From assembly GCA_009268125.1 (NCBI GenBank), contig WBOU01000003.1:248001-312000 (forward strand): a DNA stretch of 64,000 nt, given 5' to 3'. Positions within the stretch are counted from its first letter, which is position 1; each line of letters starts with the position of its first letter. Below are positions 16,753-25,631 of this stretch, one piece after another. The translations under genes were made by a program, and so were the position numbers. The stretch is from Chloroflexia bacterium SDU3-3. Its GTDB lineage: Bacteria; Chloroflexota; Chloroflexia; Chloroflexales; Roseiflexaceae. The notes below the pieces were generated by a model. That model searched no databases, was not told the DNA's origin, and was given only the letters and a program-made list of their open reading frames with translations.

Positions 16753-17616
16753 CTAACGCCGAGCCGCTGGCTCCCGCGCGGCAGCCAGCAGCTGCTCGAT
16801 CTTCTCGGCGGTGCCGGTGCCGGGGCGCGGCGTGTGGATGAGCAGCCGCAGGTCGCTAGAGCCAACCGCCTGCAGCCAGAGGAAGTCGAAGTGCAGCACG
16901 CCCACCTGGGCGTTGCGCATCGTCTTGCGGCCCTCGGAGACATCCCCTACCTCGTGGCGCGGCCACAGCTCGCGGAACATCGGGCTGATCTCGCTCAGGT
17001 CGGCGATCATCTCGGCCCACCACGGGTCGCCGATAAAGCGCCCGTAGCCCACGCGGAACTGGGCCAGGTACACGCGGGCAAGCTCGGCCCACTCCAGGTT
17101 GTTGCGCTGGCCGTGCTCGCTAAACAGCCGCCAGATCAGGTTGCGCTCGCGCTCATTCGTAGCATCCCTCACAACAAAGGTAAGACGATAGGCATCATTG
17201 CAGGCCACAACGTTCATGCGTGCATCCACCGCACCCGCAGGGGCCGCGCCCAGATGATCGAGGAACTGCTGCACCATCGGGCTGACGGTGGGGGGCGCAA
17301 AGGTCTCGACCGGCGCAGGCTGCCGTAGCGCCAGCAGGAACAGGTGGTCGCGCTCGCTGGCATCGAGGCGCAGCACGCTGGCCAGCCGCTCCAGCACCTG
17401 CACCGAGACATTGATGTCGCGGCCCTGCTCAAGCCAGGTGTACCACTCGGTGCTGACGCCCACCAGCAGGGCCACCTCCTCGCGGCGAAGGCCAGGGGTG
17501 CGGCGACGCAGGCCGCGCGCGAAGCCCGCCTGCTCGGGCGCGACGCGGGCGCGGCGGCTGCGCAGGAAGGTGGCCAGCTCGTGCTGGCGCTCAAGATCGA
17601 GCGATTGAATAGCCAT
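16753..17616 (-). CDS. XRE-family regulator with MmyB-like ligand domain
   Basis: 287 residues. The N-terminal HTH_XRE (about 10-80) has the hallmark RTPGLRREEVALLVGVSTEWYTW and LEQGR, followed by an MmyB-like PAS-fold domain (about 110-275; NVVACNDAYRLTF, VARVYLAQFR-type core, DLRLLIHTP). Such regulators often lie divergent to a short-chain dehydrogenase that they control, and here an SDR gene starts 163 bp away on the other strand. The ligand is probably a hydrophobic small molecule (by family). Confidence 0.9.
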   Translation of the reverse strand: MAIQSLDLERQHELATFLRSRRARVAPEQAGFARGLRRRTPGLRREEVALLVGVSTEWYTWLEQGRDINVSVQVLERLASVLRLDASERDHLFLLALRQPAPVETFAPPTVSPMVQQFLDHLGAAPAGAVDARMNVVACNDAYRLTFVVRDATNERERNLIWRLFSEHGQRNNLEWAELARVYLAQFRVGYGRFIGDPWWAEMIADLSEISPMFRELWPRHEVGDVSEGRKTMRNAQVGVLHFDFLWLQAVGSSDLRLLIHTPRPGTGTAEKIEQLLAAAREPAARR

Positions 17617-17779
17617 GCTTGTTCTCCCACAGAACCCAAACAGGAAGCGTGAGTTCTAGGATAAGCGCTTCTCTCGTCAAAGCGGCAGCGATATTATACC
17701 CTTTTGCCGGTGAGAGATTCAGGACAGCGCCGAAATTGCCCGGCGCAGATCCTGATCAAGATGATTGGAGAGGGATACC

Positions 17780-18664
17780 ATGCATATCTTTGTCACTGGT
17801 GCGACGGGCTTTGTGGGCAGCGCCGTGGTGCGCGAGCTGCTGGATGCAGGGCATAGTGTGGTAGGGCTGGCGCGATCGGATGCGGGGGTGGCGGCCCTGG
17901 CCAGCGCGGGCGCAGCGGTGCAGCGCGGCACGCTGGAGGATCTCGACATCCTGGGCAGCACCGCCGCTGCAGCGGATGGTGTGATTCACACCGCCTTCAT
18001 CCACAACTTCAACGACTTCGCCACCTCGGTCGTGGCCGACCGCAGGGCGATCGAGGCGCTGGGGGCGGCGCTGGAAGGCTCGGGGCGACCGCTGATCGTC
18101 ACATCGGGCATGGCCGGGCTGGCCGTAGGCCGCGCCGCCACCGAGGACGATGTGCCAGATGAATCGTTCCCGCGCGTCTCGGAGAAGGTCGGGCTATCGT
18201 TCGTGGAGCGGGGCGTGCGGGCCATGGCCATGCGGCTGCCGCCCTCGGTGCACGGCAAGGGCGACCACGGCTTTGTGCCGCAGCTGATCAGCGTGGCCCG
18301 CGAGCGCGGCGTGTCGGCCTACGTGGGCGCGGGCGAGAACCGCTGGGCCTCGGTGCACCGCCCCGACGCGGCGCGGCTCTACCGCCTAGCACTGGAGAAG
18401 GGCGAAGCGGGCACACGGCTGCACGCCATCGGCGACGAGGGCGTGCCCGCCCGCGTGATCGCCGAGGTCATCGGGCGGCACCTGGGCGTGCCGGTGGTCT
18501 CCATCCCCGCCGAACGGGCCGCCGAGCACTTCGGCTGGATCGGGGCGTTCTTCGCAATAGATATACCCGGCAGCAGCACGATCACCGAGCAGCGCTTCGG
18601 CTGGAAGGCGCAGGGACTAGGCCTGATCGAGGATCTGGAGCAGGGACACTACTTCGACCGCTAG
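17780..18664 (+). CDS. Extended SDR NAD(P)-dependent epimerase/reductase
   Basis: 294 residues from the ATG at 17780 (GGAGAGG upstream; an earlier in-frame ATG at 17765 overlaps that site). Nucleotide-binding TGATGFVGSAVVRELL is at the N-terminus. The position of the catalytic Tyr is occupied by SEKVGLSFVERG, lacking a clear YxxxK, so the protein may be a binding or atypical member. The later part has HRPDAARLYRLALE and substrate-binding-like segments. It is divergent from the XRE/MmyB regulator, a common pairing. A strong terminator follows. Substrate unknown. Confidence 0.85.
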   Translation: MHIFVTGATGFVGSAVVRELLDAGHSVVGLARSDAGVAALASAGAAVQRGTLEDLDILGSTAAAADGVIHTAFIHNFNDFATSVVADRRAIEALGAALEGSGRPLIVTSGMAGLAVGRAATEDDVPDESFPRVSEKVGLSFVERGVRAMAMRLPPSVHGKGDHGFVPQLISVARERGVSAYVGAGENRWASVHRPDAARLYRLALEKGEAGTRLHAIGDEGVPARVIAEVIGRHLGVPVVSIPAERAAEHFGWIGAFFAIDIPGSSTITEQRFGWKAQGLGLIEDLEQGHYFDR

Positions 18665-18682
18665 CGCCAGCCAAAGCCACAA

Positions 18683-18715
18683 GCGCCCCCTCGGGATGCC
18701 GAGGGGGCGCTTTTT
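18683..18715 (+). terminator. Rho-independent terminator
   Basis: A 12-bp perfect GC-rich stem (18683-18694 with 18699-18710) with a 4-nt loop is followed by TTTTT (18711-18715). Confidence 0.92.
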
Positions 18716-18844
18716 GGCGTGGTTGACATGATGGCGCAAGCAGAGCATTGTGCTGATCGCTCTTAGGTTCACCCAACCATTGAGCAGGCAAAACAATAGC
18801 GATACTATCTTTTGTTCTTATATTTCTAGTAATTTGTTCATGTA

Positions 18845-18873
18845 TTGACACAAGAACATCTACATGATAGGAT
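18845..18873 (+). promoter_or_regulatory. Promoter of GH43 gene
   Basis: TTGACA (18845-18850), 17-bp spacer, TAGGAT (18868-18873), giving a leader of about 90 nt. TGTTC and GAACA half-sites flank the -35 and could form an operator for a sugar regulator, but this is weak. The rest of 18716-18971 holds nothing else recognisable. Confidence 0.65.
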
Positions 18874-18971
18874 CGGAACATACCGCAGAACAACCCGGCT
18901 AGAATCTCGCGCGCACCTTTTTTGTTGCCCTAGTACATCGTGCACTGCTTCCAAGGAAGGGAGAAAATCTC

Positions 18972-21332
18972 ATGGCGAGAGCGATGTTTCGCACCACGCT
19001 GGCCGCAGCGCTGATCGTAGGCGTGCTGGCCCCCAGCTTTGTTGGGGCCAAAGGCAAGCAGCCCCCACCGGCCAATCCCCCGACGTTTACGGATGTCTCG
19101 GTCCACGACCCCTCGGTGATCAAGGTTGACGACACCTACTACGTATTCGGATCGCACCTCGCCTCGGCCAAGACCAAGGATCTGATGCAGTGGACGCAGA
19201 TCTCGTCGAGCGTGAGCGCCGACAACCCGCTGTTTGACGATGTGCTGACCGAGCTGAAGGAGACCTTCGACTGGGCGCAGTCGGACACGCTGTGGGCGCC
19301 AGATGTGGTGCGACTGAAGGATGGCCGCTTCTACATGTACTACAACGCCTGCAAGGGCGACTCGCCCCGCTCGGCCATGGGCGTGGCCGTGGCCGACAAG
19401 GTGGAAGGCCCCTACAAAGACCTGGGCATCTTCCTGAAGTCGGGCATGTGGGATCAGACCAGCGAGGACGGCACGATCTACGATGCGCGCGTGCACCCCA
19501 ATGTGGTAGACCCCAACGTGTTCTACGACCACAAGGGCCAGCTGTGGATGGTGTACGGCTCGTACTCGGGCGGCATCTTCATCATGAAGATGGATGAGCA
19601 CACTGGCAAGCCCGTGGCCGGGCAGGGCTACGGCAAGAAGCTGCTGGGCGGCAACCACAGCCGGATCGAGGGCAGCTACATCCTCTACAGCCCCGACACG
19701 CGCTACTACTACCTGTTCATGTCGTTCGGCGGGCTGGCGGCAGATGGCGGCTACAACATCCGCGTGGCTCGCTCGCGCAACCCCGATGGCCCCTACTACG
19801 ATGCCCAGGGCACCGACATGATCAATGTCAAGGCCAACCCCGACCTGCCGCTGTTCGACGACGCCTCGATCGAGCCGTACGGCGTGAAGCTGATGGGCAA
19901 CTTCCTGTTTGACCGCAAGGTGGGCGACCCGGGCAGCGGCATCGGCGTGGGCTATGTCTCGCCCGGCCACAACTCGGCCTACTACGACGCCAAGAGCGGC
20001 AAGTACTTCCTGTTCTTCCACGCCCGCTTCCCGCAGCAGGGCGAGACCCACCAGGTGCGCGTGCACCAGATGTTCATGAACCAGGACGGCTGGCCGGTGG
20101 TCGCGCCCTACCGCTACACCGGCGAGACCGCCGACACCGTGCGCTGGGACGAGATGGCCGGGTCGTACAAGTACATCAACCACAACAAGGCGATCACCAC
20201 CAGCATCACGCTGGCGCAAGACATCACTCTGCTGCCCACGGGCAGGATCAGCGGCGCGGTGAGCGGCACGTGGCTGAAGACTGGCCCGAACAGCGTATCG
20301 ATCAAGATCGGCGGCGAGCGCTACAGCGGCGTGTTTGCCCGCGAGTGGAACCCCGACGAGGCCAAGTACGCGCTGGTCTTCACCGCGCTGTCGAAGCAGG
20401 GCGTGGCGATCTGGGGCCGCAAGTACCAGGTGCTGAGCGACAAGCAGGCGGTGGCCGCCGTGGTGAGCGACCTGAGCCTGGGCGACACCAGCGCGGTGAT
20501 CGCCAACCTGTCGCTGCCCACCGAGGGCACCCAGCACAGCACGATCGCGTGGCAGTCCTCCAACCCCGCCGTGGTCTCGGCCACGGGCGTGGTGACGCGC
20601 CCGACGCCCGATGTGGGCGACGCGACCGTGACGCTGACGGCGACCATCACAAAGGGCAAGGCGACCGCCACCAAGAGCTTCACGGTGGTGGTGAAGGCCA
20701 AGAAGCTGGGCGGGCTGATAGCGCACTACGCCTTCGACGGCAGCCTGGCCGATAGCGCAGGCCTACAGGGCGACGGCAGCGTGACGGGCGCGCGAATCGA
20801 CCAGGCGGGCGGCAGCATCGGCTACGACACGGGCGTGAAGGGCCAGGCGGCGGTATTCGACGGCGCATCGGGTGTGAAGCTGCCCAGCGGCATGTTCCAG
20901 GGCAACAGCTACTCGGTGGCGCTGTGGCTGAAGCCCGCGCAGCTGACGGCCTACACCACCACGTTCTTCGGCGCGCGCGACGCCAACCACTGGGTCAGCC
21001 TGCTGCCCATGGGGCACAGCGGCGTGGGCGGGCGCACCATGGTATGGTCCGGCTCGGTGCCGTGGTACGACTCGGACACTGGCGTGCAGATCCCGACGAA
21101 TGCGTGGAGCCACGTGGCCTTCACGGTCAACGAAGGTACGCTCACCATCTATGTGGATGGCGTGCAGAAGTACAGCGGCGCGAACTTCCCCGATGTGTTC
21201 ACCAGCACCGACGCGACCTTCGCGCTGGGCGTGAACTGGTGGGATGCGGCCTACAAAGGCCAGATCGATGACCTGTGGCTGTACGACAGCGTGCTGACGC
21301 CCGAGCAGATCGCGGCCCTGGCGGCCAAGTAG
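18972..21332 (+). CDS. Secreted GH43 arabinan-degrading enzyme with Ig-like and LamG domains
   Basis: 786 residues; the signal peptide ends near residue 26. The five-bladed GH43 domain (about 40-380) has the expected catalytic triad: general base Asp46 (VHDPSVIK), pKa modulator Asp180 (VVDPNVFYD) and general acid Glu233 (RIEGSYILY). A beta-barrel C-terminal domain as in family-43 arabinanases follows (about 385-480), then a bacterial Ig-like domain (about 485-590, IAWQSSNPAVVSATGVV) and a LamG/concanavalin-like domain (about 600-775, GLIAHYAFDGSLADSAG), likely for carbohydrate binding. Probably an extracellular endo-arabinanase or arabinofuranosidase acting on plant cell wall. It is a single-gene unit with promoter and terminator. 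Confidence 0.88.
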   Translation: MARAMFRTTLAAALIVGVLAPSFVGAKGKQPPPANPPTFTDVSVHDPSVIKVDDTYYVFGSHLASAKTKDLMQWTQISSSVSADNPLFDDVLTELKETFDWAQSDTLWAPDVVRLKDGRFYMYYNACKGDSPRSAMGVAVADKVEGPYKDLGIFLKSGMWDQTSEDGTIYDARVHPNVVDPNVFYDHKGQLWMVYGSYSGGIFIMKMDEHTGKPVAGQGYGKKLLGGNHSRIEGSYILYSPDTRYYYLFMSFGGLAADGGYNIRVARSRNPDGPYYDAQGTDMINVKANPDLPLFDDASIEPYGVKLMGNFLFDRKVGDPGSGIGVGYVSPGHNSAYYDAKSGKYFLFFHARFPQQGETHQVRVHQMFMNQDGWPVVAPYRYTGETADTVRWDEMAGSYKYINHNKAITTSITLAQDITLLPTGRISGAVSGTWLKTGPNSVSIKIGGERYSGVFAREWNPDEAKYALVFTALSKQGVAIWGRKYQVLSDKQAVAAVVSDLSLGDTSAVIANLSLPTEGTQHSTIAWQSSNPAVVSATGVVTRPTPDVGDATVTLTATITKGKATATKSFTVVVKAKKLGGLIAHYAFDGSLADSAGLQGDGSVTGARIDQAGGSIGYDTGVKGQAAVFDGASGVKLPSGMFQGNSYSVALWLKPAQLTAYTTTFFGARDANHWVSLLPMGHSGVGGRTMVWSGSVPWYDSDTGVQIPTNAWSHVAFTVNEGTLTIYVDGVQKYSGANFPDVFTSTDATFALGVNWWDAAYKGQIDDLWLYDSVLTPEQIAALAAK

Positions 21333-21352
21333 CCACGGCGTAGGCGCAGAGC

Positions 21353-21391
21353 AAAGGGCCAGGGCGTGCAGAACGCACCCTGGCCCTTTTG
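21353..21391 (+). terminator. Rho-independent terminator of GH43 gene
   Basis: AAAGGGCCAGGG pairs with CCCTGGCCCTTT, with inner pairs, ending in a T-run. It lies 20 bp after the stop. Confidence 0.88.
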
Positions 21392-21421
21392 TGCGCTGAG
21401 ACACGGCGCACTATCGCGCCG

Positions 21422-21832
21422 CTAGAGCCATTTCTCCATGAAGATCAGCTCGTCGCGCTGGTAGTCGAGCCGCTCGTAGAACTGCTGGACGCGGGCGTTG
21501 TGCATCTCGATCAGCAAATTAACCTTGACGCAGCCCACGGCGCGCAGCCGCTGCTCAAGCTGGGCCAGCAGCGCCGCGCCCAGGCCCTGGCTCTGGCGCT
21601 GGGGGTCGATAGCCAGGTGGTTGATCCAGCCGCGCCGCCCGTCGTAGCTGCCCATCACCGCGCCAATGATCGCACCATCGTCGGCCACGCACACCACAAA
21701 CAGGTCGGCGTCGCGCTCCTGCTTGTGCAGGATGCCCTCGGGCGCATCCGAGACGCCCAGGCTGATCCCCACCGCTCGCCACAGGGCCATCACTGCATCG
21801 TAGTCGGACATCTGGAAGGTGCGAAACTGCAT
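21422..21832 (-). CDS. GNAT acetyltransferase, YpeA-like
   Basis: 136 residues covering a complete GNAT fold: FRTFQMSDYDAVMALWRAVG, GAVMGSYDGRRGWINHLAI, the acetyl-CoA pyrophosphate loop QRQSQGLGAALL (Q/RxxGxG/A), and C-terminal NARVQQFYERLDYQ. The pattern fits the small YpeA/RimI-like group. Acceptor unknown. It lies 12 bp downstream of the gene at 21845-22240 and is probably cotranscribed with it. Confidence 0.85.
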   Translation of the reverse strand: MQFRTFQMSDYDAVMALWRAVGISLGVSDAPEGILHKQERDADLFVVCVADDGAIIGAVMGSYDGRRGWINHLAIDPQRQSQGLGAALLAQLEQRLRAVGCVKVNLLIEMHNARVQQFYERLDYQRDELIFMEKWL

Positions 21833-21844
21833 TGCTGTCCTCTT

Positions 21845-22240
21845 CTAGAGATCTATCGGCATATTCGTCGTCGCGTCGATCTGGCCCGCGAAGGCCGCGC
21901 CATAGAAGGCCGCAGCCACCGCGATCGGCCCAACGATGTGGGCGTTAAACTCGGCCAGCTCCTCGGCAGGCACCCACAGCTCCTGATGGGCAAGGCCGCC
22001 AACCAGCTGCACCGGGAAGCGCTGCGCGTACGGCTCGGCCAGCTCAAAGCGCATCACGAAACCAGCGAAGCCCGAGGCGCGGTCTTTGGTGTTCCAGTCG
22101 CGGGCGATCTGCCCGGCATAGTCGGCGTTGAGCACCGGGTAGAAGATCGGCTGCTCGGGCAGGCGAGGCGGGAAGGCGCGGTAGCCGCTGGCCGCGATCA
22201 GGGCCAGCTCGCGCAGGCCCACCGGGCGAAAAAGCTGCAT
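21845..22240 (-). CDS. Conserved hypothetical protein
   Basis: 131 residues from the ATG at 22240 (GAGGGG upstream); the 5' extension to 22282 is not needed. Compact soluble protein with strongly patterned motifs: FRPVGLRELALIAASGYRAF, PPRLPEQPIFYPVLN, QIARDWNTKD, VGGLAHQELWVPAEELAEFN. I recall similar proteins labelled ADP-ribosylation/crystallin J1 in databases, but the sequence shows no evidence for that activity, so I leave it unnamed. First gene of a two-gene unit with the GNAT acetyltransferase. Confidence 0.7.
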   Translation of the reverse strand: MQLFRPVGLRELALIAASGYRAFPPRLPEQPIFYPVLNADYAGQIARDWNTKDRASGFAGFVMRFELAEPYAQRFPVQLVGGLAHQELWVPAEELAEFNAHIVGPIAVAAAFYGAAFAGQIDATTNMPIDL

Positions 22241-22370
22241 GGTCAATATCCCCTCGTTGCGGAAATGCGGCCATGGTGCCATAGACTTGGACCGTGGTCA
22301 AAAGGGAACCAGGGGTGGGCCGCGCTCGTCTGTACAAGACACAGCGTCACCCAAAAGGAGGTCTAACCAT

Positions 22371-22778
22371 ATGCGAATCGCCCTTGCCTGTTTGCTGCTC
22401 GCCGGCCTGCTGCTCGCCAGCTGCGGCGGTAGAAGCCCGCTGGATGGCACCACATGGACGCTCGCCAGCATCGGCGGCACAGCGCCGGTGGCCGGGTCGA
22501 ACGTTGGGATCGCGTTTAAAGATGGGAATGTCGGCGGCAGCGGTGGGTGTAACCAGTATGGGGGGACATATCAGACCAGCGGCGAGAAGATTCAGTTTGG
22601 CGAGATCGTATCGACGCTGATGGCCTGCGCCGACAACAGCCTGAACGATCAAGAGCAGCGCTTTCTGAAGCTGCTGCAGCAGAGCGCCAGCTACCAGCAG
22701 GCATCGGGCACGCTGACCCTGCGCGACGGCGCGGGCGGCACGCTGCTGGTGTTCCAGCAGGGCGCGGCGCAGCCATAG
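22371..22778 (+). CDS. META-domain lipoprotein (HslJ-like)
   Basis: 135 residues from the ATG at 22371, with AAGGAGG 10 bp upstream; the frame extends upstream without signal. Lipoprotein signal LLAGLLLASC (Cys19) leads into a META domain (about 25-130) with GTTWTLASIGG, GGSGGCNQYGGTY and the conserved MACAD segment (FGEIVSTLMACAD). META/HslJ proteins are envelope-located and linked to stress or antibiotic tolerance in other bacteria; the molecular role is unclear. Monocistronic with a strong terminator. Confidence 0.9.
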   Translation: MRIALACLLLAGLLLASCGGRSPLDGTTWTLASIGGTAPVAGSNVGIAFKDGNVGGSGGCNQYGGTYQTSGEKIQFGEIVSTLMACADNSLNDQEQRFLKLLQQSASYQQASGTLTLRDGAGGTLLVFQQGAAQP

Positions 22779-22801
22779 CCCCGATCAGCGCATACAGACA
22801 A

Positions 22802-22837
22802 CAAGCCCCCGCCCAGCATCAGCCAGGCGGGGGCTTG
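22802..22837. terminator. Bidirectional hairpin terminator
   Basis: A 12-bp perfect stem (22802-22813 with 22826-22837) between the convergent META and PAS-STAS genes. Confidence 0.8.
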
Positions 22838-22868
22838 CCTCTCCATCAGCAGGCGGCGCACAGCCGCA

Positions 22869-24818
22869 TTAGGCCAGCCGCCGCGCCCGCGTGCGCCGCA
22901 GCTGCGAGACCATGGCCACGCCGATCTGGAGCGAGCTATAGGTGGTGATCGCGCTCAAATCGATGCCCAGGCCCACCAGGGTCTGCGCCACCTCGGGGCG
23001 GATGCCGGTGAGCACCACCTGCGCCCCCAGCAGCTCCACACCCTCGGCGGCCACAATCAGGCTCTTGGCCACCTGGGTGTCCACCACCGGCACGCCGGTT
23101 ATGTCGAGAATAGCCACCCTGGTATGGTTGTGCTCGACCCCCTCCAGCAGCGACTGGATGATCTGCTGGGCGCGCTGCGAGTCAATCGTGCCGATCAGCG
23201 GCATCACCAGCACATCGTCGCTGATCGGGATGAGCGGGGTCGACAGCTCGGCCAGCGCCAGCTTCTGCCCCGCGATGATCTGCTCCTGCATCTGGGCGCG
23301 CTCAAGCTCGGTGCGCTTGCGCTCGCTCAGGTCGGTGAGCAGGGCCACAAACAGCCGCTTCTCATCCAGCATCATCTCGCCCACCGCCAGCTCCAGCGCC
23401 AGCGGCGAGCCATCCATGTGCTGCCCCACCACCTCGCGCGCGGGGCCGACGTGGCGGTACTCCTGGGCGTAGGGCACCGGCAGCAGATCGGCGACCGGCC
23501 TGCCGATCACATCCACTACATTGTAGCCGAACAGGGTGGCGATCGCGGGGTTGGCCGACTGGATGTAGCCGTGGTGGTTTACGGTTAGGATACCCGCATA
23601 GGTATTGTCCACGATCGCCTGGCGCTCGGCGCTGGCAGTGGCCAGGGCGTGCATCAGGTCGTTGAATGAGCTGATCACCTGGCTGAACTCATCGCGGCTC
23701 TCGTAGAGCACCACCTCGCTAGTCGAGCCCTCAAGCATGCGGCGCGCCGCCGCGCCCAGCGCGCCAACCGTATCCATCACCGAGAAGTAGAAGCCGACCC
23801 ACAGGTAGGTTACGGCCAGCAGCATCAGCGCGCTCAGGCCGACCAGCATGGCGTACTGCCCCCCAAGCTCGGCCAGCCGCGCCTCTAGCAGGCCATCCAG
23901 CACCTCCGACGAGCTTTCCCAGAGCGCCAGATTGGCCTCCAGCGCCTGCTTGGCCTGGGCGTTGTAGCTGGCCGAGTCAATCGGGATCTGCGCGGCGTAG
24001 ATCAGATCTTGATTGGTGGCCGTCACAAAGCCATCGGTCAGCTCGACAAACTTCTGGTAGTCGCCCGACAGCGCGATCTTAATCGGGGGATTGCGGGCAA
24101 ACACCGCATCCATGCCATGCTTGGTCGAATCGATGCTCAGCCGCACCTGGCCGCTGAGCATGGTGAACTGCGACTTATCGGTGTCCGAGACGCTCTGCTG
24201 CTCGATAAGGCGCTGGCCAAACGCCGCAACCTGCGACACCTCCTCGTGGATGCCGGGCAGATAGCGCAGCACATTCTCGATCATGTAGGTGCTATCGAGG
24301 TCGGGGTCGATGATCAGATTCGAGCTATCGCCAACTTTCGCGATCAGATCCTGGATGTCGCCGACAAAGCTGGCGTGGATATCGTCGCTCTGCTTACCGA
24401 GCATGTCGAAGGTACGCGGGCGCAGTGCATCCCAGCTGGAGGAGAGCACCGCAAGATCGGTGGTGGTGCCAAGCGCCTCGCCATGGCGCGCGTCAAGATC
24501 TTGCAGCGTGCGAAAATCTTGCTGGATCATCTGCTGGTTATTCACCAGATCGTTTTTCACCGCACTCTGACCGCTGGCAAACATCGCGGCCAGGCGCTGC
24601 TCCAGCAGCGCGTGCTCCAGCAGCAGGTTCAGCGAGCGTAGGTAGGAAAGGCCCGCCTGCTCCTTCTTGGTAAAGGCGATATCGTGGTGAAGGCGGATGA
24701 TCGAACTGCCGAGGGCGAAGGCGAGCGGTATGGCAAACAGGATACTGATCAGAGCAAACTTCTGCGGGTAGCGCAGACGGCTGAGCAAGAGCACGGCTGG
24801 GTTGAAAAATGTTTTCAT
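22869..24818 (-). CDS. Transmembrane sensor with HAMP, PAS and STAS domains
   Basis: 649 residues from the ATG at 24818. TM1 at about 15-40, an extracytoplasmic all-helical sensor (about 40-315) with the motif DPDLDSTYMIE seen in nitrate-sensing/4-helix-bundle sensors, TM2 (LSALMLLAVTYLWVGFYF), a HAMP-like linker, a PAS domain (about 395-515, AIVDNTYAGILTVNHHGYI), a coiled coil (RTELERAQMQEQIIAGQK) and a canonical STAS domain (DITGVPVVDT, LTGIRPEVAQT). It joins a membrane receptor to an RsbR-type output, unlike soluble RsbR proteins. No strong ribosome binding site is seen, so the start could differ. Ligand unknown. Confidence 0.87.
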   Translation of the reverse strand: MKTFFNPAVLLLSRLRYPQKFALISILFAIPLAFALGSSIIRLHHDIAFTKKEQAGLSYLRSLNLLLEHALLEQRLAAMFASGQSAVKNDLVNNQQMIQQDFRTLQDLDARHGEALGTTTDLAVLSSSWDALRPRTFDMLGKQSDDIHASFVGDIQDLIAKVGDSSNLIIDPDLDSTYMIENVLRYLPGIHEEVSQVAAFGQRLIEQQSVSDTDKSQFTMLSGQVRLSIDSTKHGMDAVFARNPPIKIALSGDYQKFVELTDGFVTATNQDLIYAAQIPIDSASYNAQAKQALEANLALWESSSEVLDGLLEARLAELGGQYAMLVGLSALMLLAVTYLWVGFYFSVMDTVGALGAAARRMLEGSTSEVVLYESRDEFSQVISSFNDLMHALATASAERQAIVDNTYAGILTVNHHGYIQSANPAIATLFGYNVVDVIGRPVADLLPVPYAQEYRHVGPAREVVGQHMDGSPLALELAVGEMMLDEKRLFVALLTDLSERKRTELERAQMQEQIIAGQKLALAELSTPLIPISDDVLVMPLIGTIDSQRAQQIIQSLLEGVEHNHTRVAILDITGVPVVDTQVAKSLIVAAEGVELLGAQVVLTGIRPEVAQTLVGLGIDLSAITTYSSLQIGVAMVSQLRRTRARRLA

Positions 24819-25595
24819 GGGTTGACGATCTTGATGTAGGAGCGAAAGCCGTATGCCATGCGATCTAATGCGTGCCCGGTGGCGGCAGGTCAGGGCCACC
24901 ATGGGGGCGCTCAGCGCTATGGCGCTGGAACAAAATCGGGCACAGTCTCACGGGCGTGCCCACCGCCTTGTAGCGCGATAGCATCACATCCCAGAGCGAC
25001 TGCGCCACAGGTGATCGATCTGGCGCTGGCTCATTCTTGGCCAGCGCCACATACCGCAGCACCACCCGGATCCAACCCGATCTATCGCATCGGCGGAGAG
25101 GCAGGGCTGCTTCACCACGGTGGCCCTATTATAGGGCATAGTGACGCAAGCCTAGACAGCCCGGGCAGATCGACCAGGGGGCACGGCAGCCCGGCAAAAG
25201 GCCGAAGGCCGACGGGCGACCGCATACAAGCCCTACTTGGTGCCGCGTGGCACTCGAACGACCAGCAGCAGACCAGCTGCTCGCCAGGCCATATAGTATT
25301 AACAATAGTAGGAAGAAAGGCCCCCCAACATCGGAGAGGTGCACCGGCCTCGGGTGCGTCGCTGCGCGGAGTACGAGTGGGGCTATGGTAGCGGACAAGC
25401 GATGCGGTGTCAAGCAATAGCGCGTCAGGGCCTTTGCGCTCGTGCACGGCGGACAAGGCTTTCCACCAAGGCTCCAAGACAGTACGGGGCAATAGCACAG
25501 TCTCCCAAGGCTGCACCCTGCAGGATCCACGGTGCGAAGCGCTTGGTGCCGTGCGCACAGGGCTTCTATCCCCTTCCAATTAAATAGTATTTTCA
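24819..25595. other. Gene-free intergenic region
   Basis: Almost 780 bp without a credible gene: frames across it lack ribosome binding sites and family features. GCCCTATTATAGGGC (25123-25137) is a perfect palindrome whose minus strand contains TATAAT and could be the -10 of the sensor gene, though no matching -35 is seen. Other short GC palindromes occur near 25530-25555. Confidence 0.5.
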
Positions 25596-25624
25596 TTGAC
25601 AAATAGTCTATATTAGCATAATCT
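25596..25624 (+). promoter_or_regulatory. Promoter giving a probably leaderless mRNA
   Basis: TTGACA (25596-25601), 17-bp spacer, TAATCT (25619-25624). The start would fall at about 25631, exactly the ATG of the siderophore-interacting protein. Confidence 0.75.
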
Positions 25625-25631
25625 AACACTA
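25613..25631. promoter_or_regulatory. Possible DtxR/IdeR-type iron box
   Basis: TTAGCATAATCTAACACTA agrees with the 19-bp DtxR/IdeR consensus at about 12 of 19 positions, including the TTAG and CTAAC blocks. It covers the -10 and start site of an iron-uptake gene. The match is imperfect. Confidence 0.4.

Noticed and set aside
18930-20726. Long antisense frame (598 codons) opposite the GH43 gene
   Set aside because: His/Arg/Val-rich translation typical of the antisense of a high-GC gene; the GH43 frame has complete catalytic motifs.
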